A stretch of DNA of 64,000 nucleotides, from assembly GCF_007858275.1 (NCBI RefSeq), contig NZ_VFEV01000036.1, forward strand, positions 1-64,000, in the 5' to 3' direction. How positions within the stretch are numbered: position 1 is the stretch's first letter; the number at the start of each line of letters is the position of its first letter. The DNA comes from Pseudomonas proteolytica. Its GTDB lineage: Bacteria; Pseudomonadota; Gammaproteobacteria; Pseudomonadales; Pseudomonadaceae. Made by a program: the position numbers and the translations under genes. The notes under the pieces were generated by a model that was not told the DNA's origin, did no database searches, and worked only from the letters and a program-made list of their open reading frames with translations. Below are positions 38,720 through 47,321 of this stretch, one piece after another.

Positions 38720-40114
38720 ATGCACGATCCCCACAGCGAACGCATGAGTAGCGGCGAGACCCGAGCGGCAAGCGGTCTGGCCCTGGTGTTCGCCTTCCGT
38801 ATGCTGGGCATGTTCATGGTGTTGCCGGTACTGGCGACCTATGGCATGGACCTCGCTGGCGCGACCCCGGCCTTGATTGGCCTGGCGATTGGTGCCTATG
38901 GTCTGACCCAGGCGATTTTCCAGATTCCGTTCGGGATCATTTCCGACCGCATTGGCCGCCGGCCGGTGATCTACCTGGGGCTGATCGTGTTCGCCCTGGG
39001 CAGCGTGCTGGCAGCCAATGCCGATTCGATCTGGGGCGTGATCGCCGGACGTATCCTGCAAGGTGCCGGGGCGATTTCTGCGGCGGTGATGGCGCTGCTG
39101 TCAGATCTGACCCGCGAGCAGCATCGCACCAAGGCCATGGCCATGATTGGCATGACCATCGGTCTTTCGTTTGCCGTTGCGATGGTGGTTGGCCCGCTGC
39201 TGACCCGCGCGTTCGGCTTGCACGGCCTGTTCCTGGCCACCGGCGGCATGGCGCTGGTCGGGATCGTGATCGTGGCCTTTATGGTGCCGCGCTCCACCGG
39301 GCCGCTGCAGCACCGTGAATCGGGCGTGGCAAAGCAAGCATTGCTGCCGACGCTCAAGCACCCCGACCTGCTGCGCCTGGATTTAGGTATCTTTGTATTG
39401 CATGCGATGCTGATGTGCAGCTTCGTCGCCTTGCCCCTGGCCCTGGTGGAAAAAGCCGGGTTGCCCAAGGAGCAGCACTGGTGGGTCTACCTCACCGCCT
39501 TGTTGATTTCATTCTTCGCCATGATCCCGTTCATCATCTACGGCGAGAAGAAACGCAAAATGAAACGAGTTTTGCTCGGCGCCGTCGCGACATTGATGCT
39601 CACTGAACTATTCTTCTGGCAGTTCGGCGACAGCCTACGGGCACTGGTAATCGGCACGGTGGTGTTTTTCACCGCGTTCAACCTGCTGGAGGCGTCACTG
39701 CCTTCGCTGATCAGTAAAGTTTCACCGGCAGGCGGCAAAGGCACGGCAATGGGGGTGTATTCCACCAGTCAGTTCCTTGGTTCGGCGCTGGGCGGCATCA
39801 TGGGCGGCTGGATGTTCCAGCATGGCGGTTTGTCGGTTGTGTTCCTCGGATGCGCCGGGCTGGCTGCACTTTGGCTGGTCTTTGCTGTTACCATGCGCGA
39901 ACCTCCCTACGTCACAAGTCTGCGTTTGCCGCTATCGCCCGAGGCGATCCGTGAAAGCGGTCTGGTAGAGCGCCTGAAGGCCGTCGTAGGGGTAACAGAT
40001 GCAGTCGTGGTCGCTGAAGAGGCGGCCATTTACATCAAATTGGACACCGAACTATTGGATCGCGCGACGCTCGAGCAACTGGTCAACCCAGTGCCGACAG
40101 CGCGCCCAGCCTAG
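38720..40114 (+). CDS. MFS transporter, YajR type, with C-terminal ferredoxin-like (YAM) domain
   Basis: Inner-membrane exporter of the major facilitator superfamily, substrate unknown. 464 residues, about 12 hydrophobic segments up to residue 395. The motif A-like loop GIISDRIGRRPVIYLG follows TM2, and motif C-like GLSFAVAMVVGPLL lies in TM5. The last 65 residues (from about 400, LVERLKAVVGVTDAVVVAEEAAIYIKLD) form a small alpha/beta soluble domain like the YAM domain of E. coli YajR. Located between uvrA and ssb, a synteny shared with P. aeruginosa as I recall it. Confidence 0.87.
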   Translation: MHDPHSERMSSGETRAASGLALVFAFRMLGMFMVLPVLATYGMDLAGATPALIGLAIGAYGLTQAIFQIPFGIISDRIGRRPVIYLGLIVFALGSVLAANADSIWGVIAGRILQGAGAISAAVMALLSDLTREQHRTKAMAMIGMTIGLSFAVAMVVGPLLTRAFGLHGLFLATGGMALVGIVIVAFMVPRSTGPLQHRESGVAKQALLPTLKHPDLLRLDLGIFVLHAMLMCSFVALPLALVEKAGLPKEQHWWVYLTALLISFFAMIPFIIYGEKKRKMKRVLLGAVATLMLTELFFWQFGDSLRALVIGTVVFFTAFNLLEASLPSLISKVSPAGGKGTAMGVYSTSQFLGSALGGIMGGWMFQHGGLSVVFLGCAGLAALWLVFAVTMREPPYVTSLRLPLSPEAIRESGLVERLKAVVGVTDAVVVAEEAAIYIKLDTELLDRATLEQLVNPVPTARPA

Positions 40115-40123
40115 GAGAACGTT

Positions 40124-40639
40124 ATGGCCCGTGGGGTTAACAAAGTCATATTGGTCGGTACATGCGGCCAGGATCCCGAAGTTCGCTACTTGCCTAACGG
40201 TAACGCCGTGACCAACCTGAGTCTGGCGACCAGCGAACAATGGACCGACAAGCAGACCGGCCAGAAGGTCGAGAAAACCGAATGGCACCGTGTATCGATG
40301 TTCGGCAAGGTTGCAGAGATCGCCGGTGAATACCTGCGCAAGGGTTCGCAGGTCTACATCGAAGGCAAACTGCAGACCCGCGAGTGGGAAAAAGACGGTA
40401 TCAAGCGTTACACCACCGAAATCGTGGTCGACATGCAAGGCACCATGCAACTGCTGGGCGGCCGTCCACAGGGCGACCAACAGGGCCAGGGCGGTATGTC
40501 CAACTCGGCGCCGCGTCCACAGCAGTCGCGTCCGCAGCCAAGCCAGCAGCCACAGCGTGAGTCGCGTCCAGCGCCACAGCAGGCGGCACCGCAGCCGGCC
40601 GCTGACTTTGACAGCTTTGATGACGATATCCCGTTCTAA
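40124..40639 (+). CDS. ssb: single-stranded DNA-binding protein SSB
   Basis: Coats single-stranded DNA in replication and repair. 171 residues: OB fold at 1-112 (MARGVNKVILVGTCGQDPEVRY), a Gln/Pro-rich disordered linker, and the acidic C-terminal tip DDDIPF that recruits partner proteins. It begins 9 nt after the MFS gene and is next to uvrA, the classic uvrA-ssb neighbourhood, here with an intervening gene. Confidence 0.98.
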   Translation: MARGVNKVILVGTCGQDPEVRYLPNGNAVTNLSLATSEQWTDKQTGQKVEKTEWHRVSMFGKVAEIAGEYLRKGSQVYIEGKLQTREWEKDGIKRYTTEIVVDMQGTMQLLGGRPQGDQQGQGGMSNSAPRPQQSRPQPSQQPQRESRPAPQQAAPQPAADFDSFDDDIPF

Positions 40640-40666
40640 GGTATCGAAGCCAAACGCTGCAAATTG

Positions 40667-40703
40667 AAAACCGCGCCGCCGACCAGGCTACGCGGTTTTT
40701 TCA
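40667..40703 (+). terminator. terminator after ssb
   Basis: 9-bp stem (40667-40675 with 40691-40699), 15-nt loop, T6. The A-rich left flank could also serve the minus-strand hydrolase gene. Confidence 0.75.
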
Positions 40704-40718
40704 TGCCCATTATTCAGC

Positions 40719-41543
40719 TCAAAGCTGTGCGAAGTTCAACATATCGTCGTTAACTCGCTGCTTGTGAGTGTCGGTCAGCCCATGAGGTGCGCCGCTATAC
40801 ACCTGCAAAAGGGCGTGTGGAATCAAACGTTGGCTCTCCAGTGCCGATGGACGGATTGGCACGATTTGATCGTCACTGCCATGGATAATGAGCGTCGGCA
40901 TACTGAAGTGCGTCAGGTCCTCCCGAAAGTCAGTCTCTGAAAATGCCTTGATGCTATCGAAGGTGTTGATGTGCCCGCCCATTACACCCTGCATCCAGAA
41001 CGAATTGATCAAGCCTTGGGAACGTTCGATACCCGCGCGGTTGAATCCGAAGAATGGGCCACTGGCCAGATCAAGATACAGCTGCGAGCGATTAGCGATG
41101 GAGTTGGCACGCATCCCATCGAAAACCTCGATTGGAGTGCCGTATGGGTTGCTGGGGGTCTGCAACATCAGGGGCGTTACCGAGCAGATCAACCCTGCCT
41201 TTGCTACACGGGCAGTGCCATGACGCGCGATATAGCGGGCAACTTCACCCCCGCCGGTAGAAAACCCGAAAAGTATCAGGTTGGTCAGATCCAGGTGTTC
41301 GATCAGTTCCGCCAGATCATCGGCGTAGTGGTCCATGTCATTGCCATCCTAGGGCTGGCTTGAGCGGCCATGCCCTCGGCGGTCATGCGCAATGGCACGA
41401 AAACCGTTGTTGGCGAAATGCAACATCTGCGACTCCCAACTGTCGCTGTTTAGCGGCCATCCGTGGCAAAACATTACGGGTTGGCCGCTACCCCAATCTT
41501 TGTAAAAAATATCGTTGCCTTCACGTGTTTTAAGATAAGCCAT
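40719..41543 (-). pseudogene. alpha/beta hydrolase, non-haem chloroperoxidase type, broken by an amber codon
   Basis: A 274-codon frame starts MAYLKTREGNDIFYKDWGSG and ends LNFAQL, but codon 65 is TAG (complement of 41349-41351). Family members read GRSxQPWxGND there, so a TGG-to-TAG change is the simplest explanation. All other elements are intact: oxyanion region HGWPL, nucleophile GFSTGGGEV, acid in GSDDQIVP, and catalytic His in SGAPHG. The distal part could restart at ATG 41336, but that fragment would lack the N-terminal strands and is unlikely to fold as an active enzyme. Base composition looks lower in GC than the neighbouring genes. Confidence 0.85.
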
Positions 41544-41872
41544 GGCATAGCTCCAATGACGTATTGATGTGGCTGCGATAGCCAGAAAAATCGTCCGTGG
41601 ACACTACGCTGGCCTCTTTTATTCGTGACCATTTCAAAGGTCGCACCTAGGCTGGTCGAAAATAAGGTTAGTCCGATTTCGCGAGTGTCGCGCCGGGAAG
41701 ATAAGCAGCTTTTAATGCTGCGCTAATCACCCGCGCTCAAAACCGCTTTAACCCGTGAAGGCACGTTGCCAGATGCAATGGCGCCATTGCCTGCGCCACC
41801 AATCCAGGAGTTTGTCCTCGTGGCTCACAAGATTTAGGCTGTGCCCACCGACAAAAAAGTAGGAACGCCGTG
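41544..41872. other. gene-free stretch between the broken hydrolase and tam
   Basis: No supported gene in this 329-nt region. It holds the upstream regions of the two divergent genes, a short GCAGC/GCTGC hairpin near 41710, and a 16-bp palindrome at 41775-41790. Confidence 0.6.
41775..41790. promoter_or_regulatory. 16-bp perfect palindrome upstream of tam
   Basis: GCAATGGCGCCATTGC is self-complementary over its full length and lies 82 nt before tam. It could be an operator for a dimeric repressor or form a hairpin; no known regulator site is recognised. Confidence 0.4.
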
Positions 41873-42634
41873 ATGACCTGGTCAGCCAAGCAATACACGT
41901 TGTTTGAACAGCAGCGTACCCGCCCCGTCCACGACCTAGTGGCGGCCATACCCAATACCGAGGTGCGTACCGCCGTCGACCTGGGGTGTGGGCCAGGCAA
42001 CTCCACGCAAGTGTTGGCCCAGAGGTTCCCGCGAGCGCAAGTCTGTGGCATGGACAGCTCCGACGACATGTTGGCCGATGCCCGCAAACGCTTGCCGGCG
42101 CTGCGCTTTGAGCAGGCCGATATCGGCGCCTGGCAGCCTGCGCAACAGTTCGATGTGATCCTTGCCAACGCCTCGCTGCAGTGGGTGCCCGACCACGCCA
42201 GCCTCTACCCGCACCTGGTGGCGCAACTGGCACCGGGCGGTACGCTGGCGGTGCAAACCCCAGACAACCTCAACGAACCCGCCCATCGCCTGGCCCGTGA
42301 AGTGGCAGCGCAAGGGCCGTGGGCGGGGAAGATCGGCGCGGTCAAACATGAAGCGCGTCACCCGGCGAGTTACTACTTTGAATTGCTGAGCAAGCATTGC
42401 AGTGCCGTGGATGTATGGCACACCACTTATTACCACCCGCTCAGCGGCCATGAGGCGGTGGTGGAGTGGTTCAAGGGCACGGGCCTGCGGCCATTCCTGG
42501 CGTTGCTGGATGAGGCCGAGCAAGGCGCCTTCCTTGACACCTATCTGGCGCGCATCCGCGAGGCTTACCCGGCCCTGGCCGATGGCACAGTGTTGCTGCC
42601 GTTTCCACGCCTGTTCATTATCGCCACGCGCTGA
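41873..42634 (+). CDS. tam: trans-aconitate 2-methyltransferase
   Basis: Methylates trans-aconitate, an inhibitory by-product of the citric acid cycle, with S-adenosylmethionine; cytoplasmic. 253 residues, MTWSAKQYTLFEQQRTRPVHDL. SAM motif I is VDLGCGPGNST (about 35-45), acidic loop GMDSSDDML, post-motif ANASLQWVPDH, and the Tam-type C-terminal half with FPRLFIIA. ATG 41873 is preferred over GTG 41870 for spacing from AGGAACG. Stands alone on the + strand; the next gene is convergent. Confidence 0.9.
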   Translation: MTWSAKQYTLFEQQRTRPVHDLVAAIPNTEVRTAVDLGCGPGNSTQVLAQRFPRAQVCGMDSSDDMLADARKRLPALRFEQADIGAWQPAQQFDVILANASLQWVPDHASLYPHLVAQLAPGGTLAVQTPDNLNEPAHRLAREVAAQGPWAGKIGAVKHEARHPASYYFELLSKHCSAVDVWHTTYYHPLSGHEAVVEWFKGTGLRPFLALLDEAEQGAFLDTYLARIREAYPALADGTVLLPFPRLFIIATR

Positions 42635-42644
42635 CAGTCAGCTT

Positions 42645-43193
42645 TCAGGCCTTGAGGAACTCGTCCGCCGAAACCACGCTGGCATAGGCAAATGCCAGCG
42701 ACGCCATGTAGGCCTCATGCACCTGGGCCGCCGCAACAGTCTTGCCATTGAATTCCAGGTCACGGGTGGCACAGGCATCGTGGATCACGGTAACGGTGTA
42801 GCCATAGTCCGCCGCCGCCCGAACCACGGCGTCGATGCACATATGGCTCATGCTGCCCACCACCACCAGGTCGGTGATGCTGCGCTGTTCCAGCACCTCG
42901 CGCAGGTTGGTTTGGCGAAACGCATTTACAAAATGCTTGAGCACCACCGGTTCGTCATTCTCGTTCAGCACCTTGGGATGCAAGTGCGCGCCTTCGGAGC
43001 CAGGCGTGAAGAAGGGGGCGTCGTCGGCGGTGAACTCATGGCGCACATGGATCACCGCATCACCTGCCTGGCGAAACGCCTGGAGCAGCTGTCGTGCCTT
43101 GTCTGCGGCAGCCTCGACACCAACCAGTGGCCATTTGCCCTGGGGGAAGTAGTCGTTCTGGATATCAATTAGGATAAGTGCTTGCTTGGCCAT
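42645..43193 (-). CDS. cysteine hydrolase, isochorismatase family
   Basis: Single-domain amidohydrolase-type enzyme; substrate unknown. 182 residues from the start at 43193 (MAKQALILIDIQNDYFPQGK). The catalytic triad of the family is visible: D10 (LIDIQNDYF), K86 (VVLKHFVNAF) and C119 (GSMSHMCIDAVVRAA), with the cis-peptide region just before the Cys. A much longer open frame upstream is not coding. It is divergent from the GlxA-type regulator, which probably controls it. Confidence 0.88.
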   Translation of the reverse strand: MAKQALILIDIQNDYFPQGKWPLVGVEAAADKARQLLQAFRQAGDAVIHVRHEFTADDAPFFTPGSEGAHLHPKVLNENDEPVVLKHFVNAFRQTNLREVLEQRSITDLVVVGSMSHMCIDAVVRAAADYGYTVTVIHDACATRDLEFNGKTVAAAQVHEAYMASLAFAYASVVSADEFLKA

Positions 43194-43289
43194 GAGTATT
43201 TTCTCGTGATGGGTTGATGCGTCCAGTATCGTGGCTGGCGCGAGGCTCAGGGATTGGCTGCACCGACAATAACAGGGGGAAAACTGACA

Positions 43290-44273
43290 ATGGCTCTGGA
43301 ACGCTCGATCGTCGAGCTTGGCGTGCTGATTTACAGCGGTGCGCAGATGGCTGCTGTACACGGTTTGACCGACCTGTTTGGGGTCGCCAACCGCATCGCC
43401 GCCGAGCATCAGGCCGAGCAGTTGCCCGTGTTGCGTATCAGCCATTGGCAGGTTGATAGCGATGGTACTCCTGTTCGGGCTTTCGACAGCTTGCCTGGGC
43501 CCGAACAACCTTTGATGGCGGTGCTGGTACCGCCCTCGATTGGTGAATTCTGCGAAGAACAGGCACCGCCCCGGCTGTTGCAGTGGCTGCGCGAGCAACA
43601 TGCAGCCGGCACGGTGCTGGGAGGCGTGTGCATCGGTTCGATCATGCTGGCGCGCAGCGGCTTGCTCGATGGGCGCAGCGCCACCACCCACTGGTCTTCG
43701 GCCAGCACCTTTGCCAGGCGTTTTCCCGCGGTGCGCTTGGAGGCCGACAAACCTATCGTCGATGATGGCGACCTGATTACCACCGCCGGGCTGATGGCCT
43801 GGTCCGAACTGGGCCTGCGCCTGGTCGACCGCCTCATGGGCCCGAGCATCGCGGCCGGCACCGCGCGTTTTCTGGTGATTGAACACAGTGACAGCGCCAG
43901 CCAGTGCGGCAGCAATTTTGCACCGATCCTGAGCCATGGTGATGGGGCGATCCTCAAGGTCCAGCACGCCTTGCAGGCCAGCGGGGCGGTGGATGTTTCG
44001 CTTGCGGCAATGGCGCAGGCAGCCGGCCTGGAAGAACGCACTTTCCTGCGCCGTTTTCGCACTGCCACCGGCCTCAAACCCACCGAATACTGCCAGCACC
44101 TGCGGGTCGGCAAAGCGCGGCAGATGCTTGAATTTACCAATACCACCATTGACCACATCGCCTGGACCGTGGGTTATCAAGACCCCAGCGCCTTTCGCGC
44201 AATCTTCAAAAAAATCACCGGCCTTGCGCCCAGCGATTACCGCAACCGATTCGGGGTAAAAGCCCCCGCTTGA
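43290..44273 (+). CDS. AraC-family transcriptional regulator with N-terminal DJ-1/PfpI-like domain (GlxA type)
   Basis: DNA-binding regulator, 327 residues from ATG 43290 (MALERSIVELGVLIYSGAQM) after AGGGGGA. The N-terminal glutamine-amidotransferase-like domain (1-190) has the nucleophile-elbow Cys C114 in GGVCIGSIMLA and ATTHW. The C-terminal AraC domain (about 225-322) has two helix-turn-helices (VDVSLAAMAQAAGLEERTFLRRF and IDHIAWTVGYQDPSAFRAIFKK split). In relatives such proteins regulate adjacent catabolic genes; the divergent cysteine hydrolase is the likely target. Confidence 0.9.
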   Translation: MALERSIVELGVLIYSGAQMAAVHGLTDLFGVANRIAAEHQAEQLPVLRISHWQVDSDGTPVRAFDSLPGPEQPLMAVLVPPSIGEFCEEQAPPRLLQWLREQHAAGTVLGGVCIGSIMLARSGLLDGRSATTHWSSASTFARRFPAVRLEADKPIVDDGDLITTAGLMAWSELGLRLVDRLMGPSIAAGTARFLVIEHSDSASQCGSNFAPILSHGDGAILKVQHALQASGAVDVSLAAMAQAAGLEERTFLRRFRTATGLKPTEYCQHLRVGKARQMLEFTNTTIDHIAWTVGYQDPSAFRAIFKKITGLAPSDYRNRFGVKAPA

Positions 44274-44492
44274 CGACCGGACACCCCGCTCCCACATTTT
44301 TGCTCGCTGCCAGGCCCTGCATCGTGCAGAACGCCGGACCCTTGATCACGCTTCGTGCAGAATGAGGCAGGCCAAATGCCATCTCCTTCCCGCTAACCGC
44401 TTGATCTGCCAACCTTTTGCCCCGAGCGTAGCTTGGCCTGAACCCTGCAACCCTGGTGCTACACACCTGCAAGCCTCGCCCAAGGGGGACGC

Positions 44493-45602
44493 ATGACCCC
44501 GACCAACCGTAAAAAAATCGTGGTGGCCCACTCGATCCGGCCCGCCGCGCCCCTTCACGAAGTGGAAACCAACCGCGCCCTCGCTCGCTGGCTGGCGCAA
44601 ATCCTCGGGCTTGACTACGGCGGTAGTTACAGCGTCGACCAGCACGGCCAGGCAGACCTGTACCTGCTGCCCACCCAGACACTGGTCGGCCCGGCCCAGG
44701 CATTGAGCCTGGGCGTAAAGGGCCCGGAGGACTTGTGGGGCGGTTACGTTGACCATGATTTCATCTGCACCAAAGCCATTACCCACGGCCTGCATGGCCC
44801 TGACGCGGTGGCGCCCGAGGGCTGGTCGCCGCTGTTTGCCGAGCGGGTACGCGCCGTGGTGCTCGACGGCCTGAGCGTGTTTGCCGTGCAAGATGCTCGC
44901 GCGGCCGCCATGCCGTTGCTGGAGCTCGGGCCGATTCGCCTGAAGCCGGTGCATGCCTGCGCTGGTCGGGGCCAAGAGGTGGTCGACAGCCTCAAGCAAT
45001 TCGACGCAATCCTGGCCCGCGCCGATGTGGCAGACCTGTTCGCCCAAGGTGTGGTGCTGGAACAAGACCTACAAGATGTGGTGACTCACAGCGTCGGCCA
45101 AAGCTTTATTGGCGGGCGGGTGTTCAGTTACTGCGGCGAGCAATACCTGACCCAGGACGGGCAGGGCGAAGCCGTCTACGGTGGCTCCAACCTGCTGGTG
45201 GTGCCGGGGTACTACGAAGAGCTGCTGACCCTGTCGCTTGGCGAGGATGTGCGCCTGGCCATTGAGCAGGCACAAGTCTTCGATAACGCCGCCGATGAGG
45301 CCTATCCTGGTTTTTATGCCTCGCGGCGCAATTACGACATTGCCCAGGGCCTGGACAGCCAAGGTACGCAGCGCAGTGGTGTGCTGGAGCAGTCCTGGCG
45401 CATGGGCGGCGCCAGCAGCGCGGAGGTCGCGGCGTTGCAGAGCTTTATCAACGATCCCGGCCTGCGCGCGATTCGCGTATCGTCCGTGGAGACCTATATC
45501 GACCAGCCATTGCCCGCCAATGCCATCGAGATCTATCGCGGCCCGGCAGAAAACAGCGACTTTCTTCTCAAGTACGTAACGGTCCAACCCTATGACGGCT
45601 AG
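44493..45602 (+). CDS. DUF3182 family protein, ATP-grasp-like
   Basis: Conserved 369-residue protein of unknown function, cytoplasmic by sequence (no signal or membrane segment). I recognise the DUF3182 family. Several segments resemble an ATP-grasp fold: a Lys/Gly-rich loop RLKPVHACAGRGQ (about 150-162), VLEQDLQD, and a C-terminal RRNYDIAQGLDSQG...RSGVLEQSWRMGGAS with acidic and polar residues where ATP-grasp enzymes bind Mg-ATP. That is an inference. The stop overlaps the next gene by 11 nt, so the two are probably translated together and act together. Confidence 0.75.
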   Translation: MTPTNRKKIVVAHSIRPAAPLHEVETNRALARWLAQILGLDYGGSYSVDQHGQADLYLLPTQTLVGPAQALSLGVKGPEDLWGGYVDHDFICTKAITHGLHGPDAVAPEGWSPLFAERVRAVVLDGLSVFAVQDARAAAMPLLELGPIRLKPVHACAGRGQEVVDSLKQFDAILARADVADLFAQGVVLEQDLQDVVTHSVGQSFIGGRVFSYCGEQYLTQDGQGEAVYGGSNLLVVPGYYEELLTLSLGEDVRLAIEQAQVFDNAADEAYPGFYASRRNYDIAQGLDSQGTQRSGVLEQSWRMGGASSAEVAALQSFINDPGLRAIRVSSVETYIDQPLPANAIEIYRGPAENSDFLLKYVTVQPYDG

Positions 45603-46347
45603 AAGCGAAACCATCACCATTGATATCGACGATGAACAGATGAGCGGTACCTTTCTCAGCCCCAAGTCAAAAGTGCCCGGGGTGTTGTTTGTGCACGGCT
45701 GGGGCGGTAGCCAAGAGCGCGACCTGGAGCGGGCCAAGGGCATCGCCGGCCTCGGTTGTGTGTGCCTGACCTTTGATCTGCGCGGGCATGCTGGCAATGG
45801 CATTCCCTTGTCGCGGGTCACCCGGGAGGACAACCTGCGGGACTTGCTCGCGGCCTATGATCGCCTGCTGGCGCACCCGGCCATCGACACCTCGGCGGTG
45901 GCGGTGGTGGGCACCAGCTACGGGGGTTACCTGGCAGCGATCCTCACCTCCCTGCGCCCGGTTCGCTGGCTGGCACTGCGCGTGCCGGCGCTGTACCGCG
46001 ACCAGCAATGGCACACCCCCAAGCGCGACCTGGATAAAGCCGACCTGATGGATTACCGCAGCACGCTGGTGCACGCCGAAACCAATCGCGCACTGCACGC
46101 CTGTGCTGCCTTTACCGGGGATGTGTTGATCGTCGAGTCGGAAACCGACGACCACGTGCCCCATGCCACCATCATGAGCTACCGCGCTGCCTGCCAGCAG
46201 ACCCATTCGCTGACGCATCGGATCATCGACGGTGGCGACCACTCATTGAGCGACCCGGTGTCCCAGCAGGCCTATACCTCGATCCTGGTGGACTGGATCA
46301 CCGAGATGGTGGTGGGCGAGCGGTTGAGCATCATTCAATCCCAATGA
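45592..46347 (+). CDS. alpha/beta hydrolase
   Basis: Cytoplasmic serine hydrolase, substrate unknown. 251 residues with oxyanion region VHGWGGSQERD, a DLRGHAGNG strand-turn, nucleophile Ser in VVGTSYGGYLA, acid in ESETDDHVPH and catalytic His in GGDHSLSD. The start overlaps the DUF3182 gene by 11 nt. A prolyl-oligopeptidase-like or dienelactone-hydrolase-like subfamily is possible. It is convergent with the ybhN gene, 5 nt apart. Confidence 0.82.
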   Translation: MTARSETITIDIDDEQMSGTFLSPKSKVPGVLFVHGWGGSQERDLERAKGIAGLGCVCLTFDLRGHAGNGIPLSRVTREDNLRDLLAAYDRLLAHPAIDTSAVAVVGTSYGGYLAAILTSLRPVRWLALRVPALYRDQQWHTPKRDLDKADLMDYRSTLVHAETNRALHACAAFTGDVLIVESETDDHVPHATIMSYRAACQQTHSLTHRIIDGGDHSLSDPVSQQAYTSILVDWITEMVVGERLSIIQSQ

Positions 46348-46352
46348 CGGGT

Positions 46353-47321
46353 TTACGCGGGTGTTTTCTTCACCCGCAAAGCCTTGGCCTTCGCCTCTAC
46401 GGCGAGGTACATCACCAGGGCGATCAGCAACGGCAAGATAAAATAGATCGCCCGGTAGGCAATCAACCCGGCGAGCAGGCTGCCCCGTGAGGCTTCATGT
46501 TGCAGCAGGGCGATAAACACCGCCTCCAGCACGCCCAGGCCGGCCGGAATATGCGTCACCACACCGGCAATCGCGCTGATCAGCAACACCCCCAGCACCA
46601 GCGGGTAGTCGAGCTTGGCCGGCAGCAAGGTAAAGATCACCGCCGCCATCAGCGACCAGTTCAACGCACCGAGGGCCAGTTGCAGGCATGCCATGCGCAG
46701 CGACGGCAGGTTGATCTCGATCCCGCGAATCGACCAGGCGCGTTTCCTGGAGAACTGACAGGCAGCCAGATAGCCGAGGCTCGCCAATACCAGCAATACG
46801 CCAACACCTTGCAGGGCGCCGCTACTGAGTTTCCAGCCCGGCGGCATCGTCACCAGGCCGCTGCTGAACACCGCCCCGGCCAGGGCCATATAGCCAAACC
46901 AATTGGTGGCCAGGCTCAAGCCAAGGATTTTCGCGATATTGGCGTTGCTGACTCCCAGCCGCGAATACAGCCGGTAGCGCATGGCAATCCCGCCGACCCA
47001 GGCGCTGAGGTTGAGGTTGAACGCGTAACTGATGATGCCCACCGGCAGGATCTGCTTCCAGCGCAAGGGCTGGCGGATGTAGGTCCGCCCGATCAGGTCA
47101 AAGCACGCATACACCAGGAAACTGCACAGCGTCAGCCCGGCCGCGATCCACAAGGTGCGTAGCTTGAAGTCGCTGAGGGTGGCAAATACTTCGCTCCAGT
47201 CGATACGCCGCGCGAGCAGGGTAAAGAGCACGATCAGCAACAGGAAGAAGGCGACGGTCAGCGGCTTCTTCCAGCGTTTGAACGCATGGGCGCGCGCATC
47301 AGCTGTGTGGGCTTGGCTCAT
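46353..47321 (-). CDS. ybhN: YbhN-like integral membrane protein (lysylphosphatidylglycerol synthase TM family)
   Basis: Inner-membrane protein, 322 residues, about eight hydrophobic segments from residue 22 on. Family features include NLNLSAWVGGIAMRYRLYSRLGVS, AGVVTHIPAGLGVLEAVF and a final RAIYFILPLLIALVMYL. It resembles the flippase-like membrane half of MprF-type enzymes without the synthase domain; lipid handling is likely, function unproven. Start at 47321 (MSQAHTADARAH) chosen for GGAGCCAGGACC just upstream; a start at 47339 is possible. Overlaps clsB by 23 nt, and follows ybhP-clsB in one operon. Confidence 0.85.
   Translation of the reverse strand: MSQAHTADARAHAFKRWKKPLTVAFFLLLIVLFTLLARRIDWSEVFATLSDFKLRTLWIAAGLTLCSFLVYACFDLIGRTYIRQPLRWKQILPVGIISYAFNLNLSAWVGGIAMRYRLYSRLGVSNANIAKILGLSLATNWFGYMALAGAVFSSGLVTMPPGWKLSSGALQGVGVLLVLASLGYLAACQFSRKRAWSIRGIEINLPSLRMACLQLALGALNWSLMAAVIFTLLPAKLDYPLVLGVLLISAIAGVVTHIPAGLGVLEAVFIALLQHEASRGSLLAGLIAYRAIYFILPLLIALVMYLAVEAKAKALRVKKTPA

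Noticed and set aside
42645..44297. 550-residue minus-strand protein
   Set aside because: Only the last 182 residues match the isochorismatase family; the rest is antisense to the AraC-type regulator. The start was set at 43193.
44274..44492. Possible small gene or regulatory RNA between the regulator and the DUF3182 gene
   Set aside because: No open frame with a ribosome-binding site and no terminator-like structure; only a REP-like CTCCCACA fragment near 44290.
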